Assembly (NCBI GenBank): GCA_937891045.1
Contig: CALBEV010000138.1
Span: forward strand, 1-13,210
Length of the DNA: 13,210 nucleotides
Reading direction: 5' to 3'
From: an uncultured Burkholderiales bacterium
GTDB lineage: Bacteria; Pseudomonadota; Gammaproteobacteria; Burkholderiales; Burkholderiaceae
Translations under genes and position numbers: made by a program
Shown: positions 6,577 to 13,098 of the stretch, in pieces
Position numbering within the stretch: the first letter of the stretch is position 1
Layout: each line of letters begins with the position of its first letter
The notes under the pieces: generated by a model
Seen by the model: only the letters and a program-made list of their open reading frames with translations
What the model was told of the DNA's origin: nothing
Databases searched by the model: none

Positions 6577-6789
6577 ATGATTCAAAACGTTGGCGGCATC
6601 GACCGCATTCTTCGCATCGCAGTTGGCTTGGTGCTGGTCATCTTGGCCGCCACTGGCGTCCTGGGCCCATGGGCCTGGCTGGGCGTGATCTTGCTGGCGA
6701 CCGGACTCGTGGGCATTTGCATGCCTTACAAATTGTTTGGTTTCAGCACCTGTGCCATCAAAACCGATCCCAACTCTGTGACTGAATGA
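6577..6789 (+). CDS. DUF2892 (YgaP-like transmembrane domain) protein
   Basis: A 70-residue protein. It starts MIQNVGGIDRILRIAVGL, typical of DUF2892, then has two hydrophobic helices (about 14-30 and 33-50) separated by a GPWAW turn, and ends with GICMPYKLFGFSTCAIK, the family's GxCxxYxxxGxxTC-like ending with two cysteines. In E. coli YgaP this domain is joined to a membrane rhodanese. Here a separate single-domain rhodanese lies downstream in the same operon. The domain is common beside sulfur-transfer genes, but its biochemical role is not established. A good AAGGAAAG ribosome site lies just upstream of ATG 6577, and the next gene starts 8 bases after the stop. Confidence 0.85.
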   Translation: MIQNVGGIDRILRIAVGLVLVILAATGVLGPWAWLGVILLATGLVGICMPYKLFGFSTCAIKTDPNSVTE

Positions 6790-6797
6790 GATAAACC

Positions 6798-8144
6798 ATG
6801 GACACCCTTGATCCGATTTTGCTGGCGCGTGTGCAATTTGCTGCCAACATCACTTTTCATATTTTGTTTCCCACCATCAGCATTGCCATGGGCTGGATTT
6901 TGTTGTTTTTTAAAACCCGCTTTGTGGCCACTGGTGAGCAACATTGGATGGACGCCTACCAGCTCTGGATCAAGATCTTTGCCCTGACCTTTGCATTGGG
7001 CGTGGTCAGCGGCATCACCATGAGCTTTCAATTCGGCACCAACTGGCCGGGGTTCATGAACGCCGTAGGCAATGTGGCCGGTCCACTGCTGGCCTACGAG
7101 GTGTTGACCGCCTTTTTTCTGGAGGCCACTTTCCTGGGGATCATGCTGTTTGGTCGCGGTCGGGTCAGTGAAGGGGTGCATACCCTGGCCACCTGGCTGG
7201 TGGCTTTGGGCACCACCGCCTCGGCCTTTTGGATCTTGGCCCTGAACTCCTGGATGCACACACCTGCCGGCTTTGAGATGATCAACGGACAAGCCCATGT
7301 CACCAGTTGGTTCGAGGTGATCTTCAACCCTTCATTCCCTTACCGCATGACACACATGCTGTTGGCGTCGGGCTTGACAGCGTCATTTTTGCTGGCAGGC
7401 ATCAGTGCCTACCGCTGGCTGAAAAATGACCGCGCCAAAGATGTGATGGCCTCTTTGCGCACCGGTGTCACCGTGGCAGCCCTGTTGATTCCGGTCCAAA
7501 TCTTCGTCGGTGATCTGCATGGCCTCAACACCATGCAATACCAACCGGCCAAGTTAGCGGCCATGGAAGGAATTTGGGAAACCCAAAAAGGCGTGCCTGC
7601 TGTGTTGTTCGCCATCCCTGACCAAGCCACGCAGTCCAACAAATATGAAATTGCCATCCCCAAACTCGCCTCTTTCTACCTGACACACGACTGGGATGGC
7701 GAAGTCAAAGGCATCAAAGACTTCGCTGAGCACCCACCCGTCGGACCGGTCTTCTGGGCATTTCGCATCATGGTTGGCGTGGGTTTGTTGATGTTGGCGG
7801 TGAGTTGGTTTGCCAGCTATGAACTGCGTTTCAAAGACGGTCTGTCGCGGCGCACTGCCATGGTTTTGGTGGCCATGACCTTTGCCGGCTGGGTTGCATT
7901 GGTGTCTGGTTGGTATGTGACCGAAATCGGACGACAGCCTTGGTTGGTCCAAGGTGTGCTGACCACCGCACAAGCTGCATCCCAGGTACCTGCGGGCAAC
8001 ATCGCCTTGTCTTTGGCGTTGTACCTCACGCTCTACATCGCTTTGTTGTCGGCTTATGTGTCCGTGGTGTTTTACTTGGCCAACAAGGCAACCCATGGAG
8101 ACCACCTCACCCAATCCACCCCACAAGGACTTCGCCATGTTTGA
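6798..8144 (+). CDS. cydA: Cytochrome bd (CIO-type) quinol oxidase subunit I
   Basis: A 448-residue polytopic membrane protein. It contains the CydA signature FHILFPTISIAMGW (His21, b595 ligand equivalent), FGTNWPGFMNAVGNVAGPLLAYE, EATFLG, YRMTHM with His186 at the exact position of the E. coli b558 ligand, and FRIMVGVG, whose Met325 corresponds to E. coli Met393. The quinol loop is short: GDLHGLNTMQYQPAKLAAMEG leads quickly to the next helix, and GRQPWLVQGVLTTAQAAS is the CioA-type ending. The length is about 70 residues less than E. coli CydA, as expected for the short-Q-loop (CIO) class. The enzyme oxidises quinol and reduces oxygen to water without pumping protons. Bd oxidases are known to resist sulfide, so its place downstream of sulfide-oxidation genes makes physiological sense. 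It overlaps cydB by 8 bases. Confidence 0.95.
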   Translation: MDTLDPILLARVQFAANITFHILFPTISIAMGWILLFFKTRFVATGEQHWMDAYQLWIKIFALTFALGVVSGITMSFQFGTNWPGFMNAVGNVAGPLLAYEVLTAFFLEATFLGIMLFGRGRVSEGVHTLATWLVALGTTASAFWILALNSWMHTPAGFEMINGQAHVTSWFEVIFNPSFPYRMTHMLLASGLTASFLLAGISAYRWLKNDRAKDVMASLRTGVTVAALLIPVQIFVGDLHGLNTMQYQPAKLAAMEGIWETQKGVPAVLFAIPDQATQSNKYEIAIPKLASFYLTHDWDGEVKGIKDFAEHPPVGPVFWAFRIMVGVGLLMLAVSWFASYELRFKDGLSRRTAMVLVAMTFAGWVALVSGWYVTEIGRQPWLVQGVLTTAQAASQVPAGNIALSLALYLTLYIALLSAYVSVVFYLANKATHGDHLTQSTPQGLRHV

Positions 8145-9171
8145 TGCAGGCATTGATATCACCAGCCCATCCGGTTGGTTGCCATTGGCATTTGCGCTTG
8201 TCATGGCCCTGTCCATGCTTGCCTATGTCATCTTGGATGGCTACGACTTGGGTGTGGGCGCCTTGCTCGACAGCGCGGACACGGTCGAGCAAAAAAACAC
8301 CATGATCGCCAGCATCGGACCATTTTGGGACGCCAACGAAACCTGGTTGGTGCTGGGTGTCGGTGTCTTGTTGGTGGGTTTTCCTTTGGCGCATGGCGTG
8401 ATTTTGGGTGCCCTCTATTTGCCGGTGGCGCTGATGCTGGTGGCGTTGTCTCTGCGCGGCGTGGCTTTTGACTTTCGGGTCAAAGCCAAAGCACAGCACC
8501 GTCCACTGTGGGACAAGACTTTTTTCATCGGTTCCTTGCTGGCCTCGTGGTCACAGGGTTTCATGCTCGGTCAGTTGATCTTGGGTTTCAAACAAGACAT
8601 GGTGAGCTACCTGTTCAGCGCGCTCATTGGTTTTTGTTTGGTTTTTGCCTACCGGCTGTTGGGTGCCAGTTGGTTGATCATGAAAACCGAAGGTGGCTTG
8701 CAACTTAATGCAGTTGCTTGGGCCAAAGGCAGTTTGTGGCTCACGGCCGCGGGTGTGCTGGCCATTTCCGTGGCCACGCCCTGGGTCTCTCCACGGATTT
8801 TTGACAAATGGTTCAGCTTTCCCAATTTGCTCATGTTGTTTCCAATCCCTGCCATGACCATGGGCTTGTTTTTTGTGATTTCACGCAGCCTGAACCGGTT
8901 GCCAACCCGTTTGGCACAAGGCAACCAATACGGTGCTGGCGTGCCCTTCGCCAGCACGGTGGGTGTGTTTTTGCTCTCGTTTTATGGCTTGGCCTACAGC
9001 TTGTTCCCCTGGCTGGTGATTGACAAGCTCAACATCTGGCAAGCCGCCAGTTCACCCGAGGCCTTGTTGGTGATTTTTTACGGTGTGGTGGTGGTGCTGC
9101 CCGTCATCATTGGCTACACCGTTTTCGCTTACCGCGTGTTTTGGGGCAAGTCCACCCAACTCACGTATTGA
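8137..9171 (+). CDS. cydB: Cytochrome bd (CIO-type) quinol oxidase subunit II
   Basis: A 344-residue membrane protein with about eight or nine hydrophobic helices. Family motifs are AYVILDGYDLGVGALL (about 29-44), IGPFWDANETWLVLGVGVLLVGFPLAHG (about 62-89) and ALYLPVALMLVALSLRGVAFDFR. It is the partner of subunit I in the heterodimeric bd oxidase. I chose ATG 8137 because the homology starts with MFDAGIDI and an AAGGA lies about 7 bases before it, inside the end of cydA. The frame is open further upstream to 8056, but that part only shadows cydA. I do not see a cydX-type small subunit gene after it; the following 17 bases lead straight to the rhodanese gene. Intact and of normal length for the family. 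Confidence 0.94.
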   Translation: MFDAGIDITSPSGWLPLAFALVMALSMLAYVILDGYDLGVGALLDSADTVEQKNTMIASIGPFWDANETWLVLGVGVLLVGFPLAHGVILGALYLPVALMLVALSLRGVAFDFRVKAKAQHRPLWDKTFFIGSLLASWSQGFMLGQLILGFKQDMVSYLFSALIGFCLVFAYRLLGASWLIMKTEGGLQLNAVAWAKGSLWLTAAGVLAISVATPWVSPRIFDKWFSFPNLLMLFPIPAMTMGLFFVISRSLNRLPTRLAQGNQYGAGVPFASTVGVFLLSFYGLAYSLFPWLVIDKLNIWQAASSPEALLVIFYGVVVVLPVIIGYTVFAYRVFWGKSTQLTY

Positions 9172-9188
9172 TTTTTTGAAAGAACTAC

Positions 9189-9536
9189 ATGGCCTATACA
9201 CACAAATTTCAGCAGTTGGCAGATACCGCCATGGCGCAGGTGACGGGCGTTGCGCCAGACCAAGTGGATGCGCTCTTGGCACAAGGCGCTGTGGCGCTGG
9301 ACATCCGCGACAAAGAAGAACATGACGCTGACCATTTGCCAGGCGCTGTGCATGTGAGTCGTGGCAAGCTGGAAATGAACATTGAGGGCGTTATCTCCGA
9401 CCTGAACACCACCGTGCTTTGCTATTGCAATGCCAACAACCGTGGCGCTTTGTCGGCCAACACCTTGCGTCAAATGGGTTATGTGAATGCCCATTACATC
9501 GCTGGTGGATTGAAGGCTTATCGGGCTTTGGGCTGA
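9189..9536 (+). CDS. Single-domain rhodanese-like sulfurtransferase
   Basis: A 115-residue single rhodanese domain, probably cytoplasmic since no signal peptide is visible. It has ALDIRDKEEHDADHLPGAVHVSRGKLE (about 36-62), the conserved CDC25-like/rhodanese structural core, then the catalytic loop LCYCNANNRGALSANTLRQMGY with Cys80 and Arg85. The loop CNANNR differs from the usual CxxGxR(S/T), having Asn where Gly is common. The C-terminus YIAGGLKAYRALG is typical. Rhodaneses move sulfane sulfur between persulfides, glutathione and sulfite; with a dioxygenase in the same operon it could make thiosulfate from persulfide and sulfite. The upstream ribosome site is weak (GAAAGAA). Its stop (TGA 9534-9536) shares its A with the ATG of a downstream orphan start. 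Confidence 0.88.
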   Translation: MAYTHKFQQLADTAMAQVTGVAPDQVDALLAQGAVALDIRDKEEHDADHLPGAVHVSRGKLEMNIEGVISDLNTTVLCYCNANNRGALSANTLRQMGYVNAHYIAGGLKAYRALG

Positions 9537-9577
9537 TGATGCAGCGCTGGCTGCTTTGTGCTGCGCTTGCCCTCGGT
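9536..9577 (+). pseudogene. Orphan 5' start of a deleted exported-protein gene (signal peptide remnant)
   Basis: Directly at the rhodanese stop (TGATGATG) lies an ATG whose frame reads MMQRWLLCAALALG, which looks like the start of a signal peptide: one positive charge, then a leucine/alanine-rich core. Around 9560-9577 this frame runs into soxC coding sequence in the wrong frame and becomes non-protein-like, ending at TGA 9680-9682. I interpret it as the first codons of a gene that was translationally coupled to the rhodanese and has lost the rest in a deletion that also removed the 5' part of soxC. The short length leaves room for coincidence. The right boundary is approximate. Confidence 0.45.
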
Positions 9578-10418
9578 CAGCCGTTTCCATTTCATCGAGT
9601 GCGGTGCCAATACCGGGATGGAGTGGGGCAATGTGGCGGTCCCCACGGTGCAATACACACACGGCATGTTGTCCTGCAGTGAATTCACCGGTGTGCCCCT
9701 CATCACCCTCTTGGAGCACTGCGGTGCCGATTTGAAAGCTGGTCAATTTGTGTTGGCCGAAGGCGGTGAGGGTTCGTCCATGACCCGCACCATCCCGATG
9801 AGCCTCATCAAATCGGGTGAAGTCTTGGTGGCCTACGGTCAAAACGGCGAAATGCTGCGCCCCGAAAACGGCTACCCCCTGCGCTTGGTGGTGCCCGGTG
9901 TGCAGGGTGTGAGTTGGGTGAAGTATTTGCGCCGCATCGAGTTGGGCGACAAACCCTATGGCACCAAAGACGAAGCCATTCACTACATCGACTTGATGCC
10001 CGATGGCAGCCACCGCCAATACAGCGGCATTCAAGAATGCAAAAGCGTGGTCACCACCCCTTCGGGCGGTCAAGCCTTGCTGGACAAAGGTTTTTACAAC
10101 ATCACGGGTCTGGCTTGGTCGGGTCGCGGTGTCATCAAAAAGGTGGATGTGTCGGTGGATGGCGGCGCCAATTGGAAACCAGCGCGCTTGGAGTCCCCGG
10201 TGCTCAGCAAATGCCTGACCCGTTTCAACCTCGATTGGGTGTGGGATGGCAAGCCATCCATCATTCAAAGCCGAGCCACCGACGACACCGGCTATGTGCA
10301 ACCCACCATCAAGCAGTTGCGCGAGGTGCGTGGCACGCGTTCCATCTATCACAACAACGCGATTCAATCTTGGTTGGTGCAAGAAAGCGGCGAGGTCAAA
10401 AATGTACAAGTCTCTTGA
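9558..10418 (+). pseudogene. soxC: SoxC, molybdopterin subunit of sulfane/sulfite dehydrogenase, 5'-truncated
   Basis: The frame encodes the last ~286 residues of SoxC, which is normally about 430. It opens with LRLPSVSRFHFIECGANTGMEWGNVAVPTVQYTHGMLSCSEFTG, which in complete SoxC lies roughly 140 residues in. The molybdenum-ligand cysteine (ECGANTG, Cys15 here) and the C-terminal dimerisation domain (KKVDVSVDGGANWKPARLESP, RATDDTGYVQP) remain. Missing are the Tat signal and the N-terminal half of the cofactor domain, which binds much of the molybdopterin. The frame has a TGA at 9537-9539 and no convincing start or ribosome site; GTG 9558 is merely the first possible start, ATG 9618 the first ATG. 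Without export and a full cofactor site the protein should be inactive. No displaced N-terminal part is present in the window. soxD follows, overlapping by 17 bases. Confidence 0.88.
10392..10395 (+). promoter_or_regulatory. Ribosome binding site deciding the soxD start
   Basis: GAGG six bases before ATG 10402 supports that start over the later ATG 10426, which has only a poor TTGAG-like site. The earlier start also supplies Lys3 and Arg8, giving the signal peptide a positive N-region that the later start lacks. Confidence 0.6.
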
Positions 10419-11460
10419 GTTCCGCATGAACACATGGACCCTGACTGCGGTGTTGTTGGCTGCTGTGGCCAGCGCTCACGCGCAACAGCATTTTCCAAAC
10501 GTCGGCCGTGCTGCCACGCCTGCTGAGGTGGCCAAGTGGGACATTGACGTGCGACCCGATTTCAAAGGCCTGCCCAAGGGCGAAGGCTCGGTGGCGCAGG
10601 GCCAAGATGTCTGGGAAGGCAAGTGCGCCAGTTGCCACGGTATCTTTGGCGAATCCAACGAGGTGTTCAACCCTGTGGTGGGTGGTGTGGGGCCTGAGGA
10701 TGTGAAAACGGGTCGCGTGGCCAAACTCAAAGACACGTCTTTTCCAGCCCGCACCACCTTCATGAAAGCCCCCAGTTTGGCGACGGTCTGGGACTACATC
10801 AACCGCGCCATGCCATGGAACGCACCCAAAACCTTGAGCGCCAACGAGGTGTATGCAGTCACGGCCTATATGCTGAATTTGAGTGGCGTGGTCGAGGACA
10901 ACTTTGTTTTGAACGAGAAAACCATCGTTCAAGCGCAAGCCCGCATGCCCAACCGCGAGGGCATGACCACCCAACACGCGCTGTGGCCCACCACAGAATT
11001 GGGCGGCGTTGCCAAGCCTGACACGTCCAATTCCGCTTGCATGAAAAACTGCGCAACCGATGTCAAGGTCACCTCGATGCTGCCGGACTTTGCGCGTGAT
11101 GCGCATGGCAACTTGGCCGATCAAAATCGTTTGGTGGGGCAGCAAAAGGGCGTTCGCACCGTCCGGGCATCAGCGACGGCTGTCAAAGCTGTTGCACCTT
11201 CGCCGGGCCCCAACTCGGCGGTACTGGGTCTTCTGCAGTCGAACAACTGCTTGGCCTGTCATGGCATGGACAACAAAGTTGTCGGCCCAGGCTTCAAAGA
11301 AGTGACGGCCAAACATGCTGGCAAAACAGACTACCTCACCAACAAAATTTTGCAGGGCAGCGCTGGTGTCTGGGGCAGCATTCCCATGCCTGCTCAAAAC
11401 CTCAAACCTGCGGACGCCAAAGCCATTGCTGAATGGTTGGCTGGTGGCCAAACCCCTTAA
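10402..11460 (+). CDS. soxD: SoxD, dihaem cytochrome c subunit of sulfane dehydrogenase
   Basis: A 352-residue exported dihaem c-type cytochrome. A Sec signal peptide precedes AHA|QQHFP (cleavage near residue 27). Two haem sites are present: CASCH (C75, C78, H79) in the first cytochrome domain and CLACH (C283, C286, H287) in the second. The first domain includes SLATVWDYINRAMPWNAPKTLSANEVYAVTAYMLNLSG, typical of SoxD; the second is a small cytochrome domain ending MPAQNLKPADAKAIAEWLAGG. SoxD accepts electrons from the SoxC molybdenum centre as sulfane sulfur on SoxY is oxidised, and passes them to periplasmic cytochromes. Start ATG 10402 overlaps the soxC end by 17 bases. The gene is intact although its partner soxC is truncated, so either the damage is recent, another soxC exists, or the soxC break is an assembly artefact. 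Confidence 0.92.
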   Translation: MYKSLEFRMNTWTLTAVLLAAVASAHAQQHFPNVGRAATPAEVAKWDIDVRPDFKGLPKGEGSVAQGQDVWEGKCASCHGIFGESNEVFNPVVGGVGPEDVKTGRVAKLKDTSFPARTTFMKAPSLATVWDYINRAMPWNAPKTLSANEVYAVTAYMLNLSGVVEDNFVLNEKTIVQAQARMPNREGMTTQHALWPTTELGGVAKPDTSNSACMKNCATDVKVTSMLPDFARDAHGNLADQNRLVGQQKGVRTVRASATAVKAVAPSPGPNSAVLGLLQSNNCLACHGMDNKVVGPGFKEVTAKHAGKTDYLTNKILQGSAGVWGSIPMPAQNLKPADAKAIAEWLAGGQTP

Positions 11461-11480
11461 ATTTTTACAGGAGAAAAAAC

Positions 11481-11936
11481 ATGCAAACACGACGTGATGC
11501 ACTCAAACGCAGCTTTGCTGTAGCCAGTTTGTTGATGGGCGCAGGCTTGTTGCCGCAGGTGGCGCAAGCTTTTGAGAAATCGGCTTTCGACGCTAAATCG
11601 GTGGCCGATGTTTTCAAAGCTTTGGGCTTGCCCATGCCCGCTGAAAGCAAAGATGTGGCGCTCACAGCCCCCGACATTGCGGAAAACGGCGCGGTCGTCC
11701 CGATGACGGTACAAACCAACTTGCCTGGCGTGAAAAAACTGATGCTGTTGGTGGAAAAGAACCCCTCACCGCTGGTGGCCTTGTTCATGGTCAACCCATC
11801 GGTGGAAACCAGCTTTCAAACCCGCGCCAAGATGGGCCAGTCCTGCGATGTTTATGCCGTGGCGGTGATGGAAGACGGCAAAACCCTGTTTTCGAAAAAA
11901 GAAGTCAAGGTCACCCTCGGTGGCTGCGGCGGCTGA
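11481..11936 (+). CDS. soxY: SoxY, sulfur-carrier subunit of SoxYZ
   Basis: A 151-residue periplasmic protein. The N-terminus MQTRRDALKRSFAVASLLMGAG is a twin-arginine (Tat) signal, ending near AQAFEK (about residue 31). The C-terminus is the invariant swinging arm GGCGG, with Cys149 as the residue that carries the thiosulfate-derived sulfur. The middle shows the SoxY immunoglobulin-like fold, for example VPMTVQTNLPGVKKLMLLVEKNPSPLVALF. SoxYZ carries sulfur adducts between SoxAX, SoxB and SoxCD. SoxY is co-exported with SoxZ, which has no signal of its own. AGGAG lies 7 bases before ATG 11481. The frame is open further upstream to 11433, but that part overlaps soxD and lacks homology. soxZ follows after 27 bases. 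Confidence 0.96.
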   Translation: MQTRRDALKRSFAVASLLMGAGLLPQVAQAFEKSAFDAKSVADVFKALGLPMPAESKDVALTAPDIAENGAVVPMTVQTNLPGVKKLMLLVEKNPSPLVALFMVNPSVETSFQTRAKMGQSCDVYAVAVMEDGKTLFSKKEVKVTLGGCGG

Positions 11937-11963
11937 TCAATCATCAATCTAAGGAGAAACAAC

Positions 11964-12275
11964 ATGGCAGATCCCATGCGCATTCGCGCCCAAATGGCTG
12001 GTGAAAAAATCAACGTCCGTGTCTTGATGAGCCACGAGATGGAATCCGGACAACGCAAAGACGCCAATGGAGCCATCGTGCCAGCTTGGCACATCCAGGA
12101 AGTCACGGCCACACACAATGGCCAAGCCGTGATGACCGCCGAATGGGGACCAGGCGTCTCCAAGAATCCCTTCTTGCAGTTCACCATCAAGAACGGCAAA
12201 GCAGGTGACAAAGTGGGCGTGAGTTGGAAAGACAACAAGGGCGACACCCGCACTGACGAAACCACGGTGTCCTGA
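11964..12275 (+). CDS. soxZ: SoxZ, partner subunit of the SoxYZ sulfur carrier
   Basis: A 103-residue protein without a signal peptide, starting MADPMRIRAQMAGEKINVRVLMSHEMESGQRKD, the characteristic SoxZ opening. It continues with VPAWHIQEVTATHNGQAVMTAEWGPGVSKNPFLQFTIK and ends with GDKVGVSWKDNKGDTRTDETTV. It binds SoxY and helps present the GGCGG arm to the Sox enzymes; it reaches the periplasm with SoxY through the Tat route. A strong AAGGAGA ribosome site precedes ATG 11964. Only one base separates its stop from soxA. Length and motifs are normal. Confidence 0.96.
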   Translation: MADPMRIRAQMAGEKINVRVLMSHEMESGQRKDANGAIVPAWHIQEVTATHNGQAVMTAEWGPGVSKNPFLQFTIKNGKAGDKVGVSWKDNKGDTRTDETTVS

Positions 12276-12276
12276 C

Positions 12277-13080
12277 ATGCGCCGCCTATCTGCTTCATTG
12301 GCCGCTGTGGCCTTGGCCTGCGTTGCGTCTGCGACCTGGGCGCAAAAATCAGCCTCTGACGGCATTGCCGAATACCGCGCCATGTTGCAAGACGGCAATC
12401 CTGCCGATTTGTTCGAGGCCAAGGGCGAAGACTTGTGGAAGCAGGCACGCGGTCCGAAAAAAACCAACTTGATGCAGTGCGATTTGGGCAAAGGCCCCGG
12501 CGTTGTGAAAGGGGCTTGGGTCGAGATGCCGCGCTACTTTGCCGACACGAAAAAAGTACAAGACTTGGAATCGCGTTTGCTCACCTGCATGGAAACGCTG
12601 CAAGGTTTTGACGCAGAGCAGATTCGCAGCACCCCTTATGGCAAGGGCGAGCAAACCACCATCACCGCTTTGGCCACCTGGGTGGCCGCCGAGTCCAGGG
12701 GCCTGAAGTTCAATCTGCCGCAAGCCCATGCCGAAGAAAAACGCATGTTCGATTTGGGCAAGAAATTGTTCTTCTTTCGGTCCGGGCCGCACGACTTCGC
12801 TTGTTCCACCTGCCACGGGCAAGACGACAAACGCATTCGACTGCAAGACCTGCCCAACTTGACCACTGCTGCAGGTGCTGGCATGGGCTTTGGGGCATGG
12901 CCCGCCTACCGGGTGTCGAATGGCCAGATGTGGAGCATGCAATTGCGACTGAATGACTGTTACCGACAACAGCGGTTCCCCTACGCCGTGTTTGGCAGCG
13001 ATGCCAGTGCCGCCTTGGGGGTGTATTTGGGCGTGACAGCCAAAGATGTGGCCACCACGGCACCAGCGATTCGACGTTGA
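12277..13080 (+). CDS. soxA: SoxA, monohaem-type L-cysteine S-thiosulfotransferase subunit
   Basis: A 267-residue periplasmic c-type cytochrome with a Sec signal (MRRLSASLAAVALACVASATWAQ, cleavage near residue 22). There is one haem site, CSTCH (C176, C179, H180), and the catalytic cysteine in RLNDCYRQQRFP (C228), which is the persulfide-modified haem ligand in studied SoxA. The N-terminal domain has no CxxCH; its only cysteines, C68 (LMQCDLG) and C104 (LLTCMET), match the disulfide pair of single-haem SoxA proteins rather than the first haem of the dihaem form. With SoxX it joins thiosulfate to the SoxY cysteine and releases electrons to a cytochrome. It starts one base after the soxZ stop, so the two are coupled. 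soxX follows after 18 bases. Confidence 0.94.
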   Translation: MRRLSASLAAVALACVASATWAQKSASDGIAEYRAMLQDGNPADLFEAKGEDLWKQARGPKKTNLMQCDLGKGPGVVKGAWVEMPRYFADTKKVQDLESRLLTCMETLQGFDAEQIRSTPYGKGEQTTITALATWVAAESRGLKFNLPQAHAEEKRMFDLGKKLFFFRSGPHDFACSTCHGQDDKRIRLQDLPNLTTAAGAGMGFGAWPAYRVSNGQMWSMQLRLNDCYRQQRFPYAVFGSDASAALGVYLGVTAKDVATTAPAIRR

Positions 13081-13098
13081 CAGGCGAAAGAGAACAAC

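Noticed and set aside
8056..8136. Upstream extension of cydB to an earlier ATG at 8056.
   Set aside because: The added residues only shadow the cydA C-terminus. CydB homology begins at MFDAGIDI (8137), which has its own ribosome site.
8805..8818. TTTTTGACAAAT inside cydB, resembling half of the operator.
   Set aside because: There is no matching second arm and it lies inside conserved coding sequence (FDKW); likely chance.
9129..10433. A 434-residue open frame on the minus strand opposite the rhodanese and soxC.
   Set aside because: The plus strand encodes clear rhodanese and SoxC sequence; the minus frame has no recognisable domain and is a complement of biased codons.
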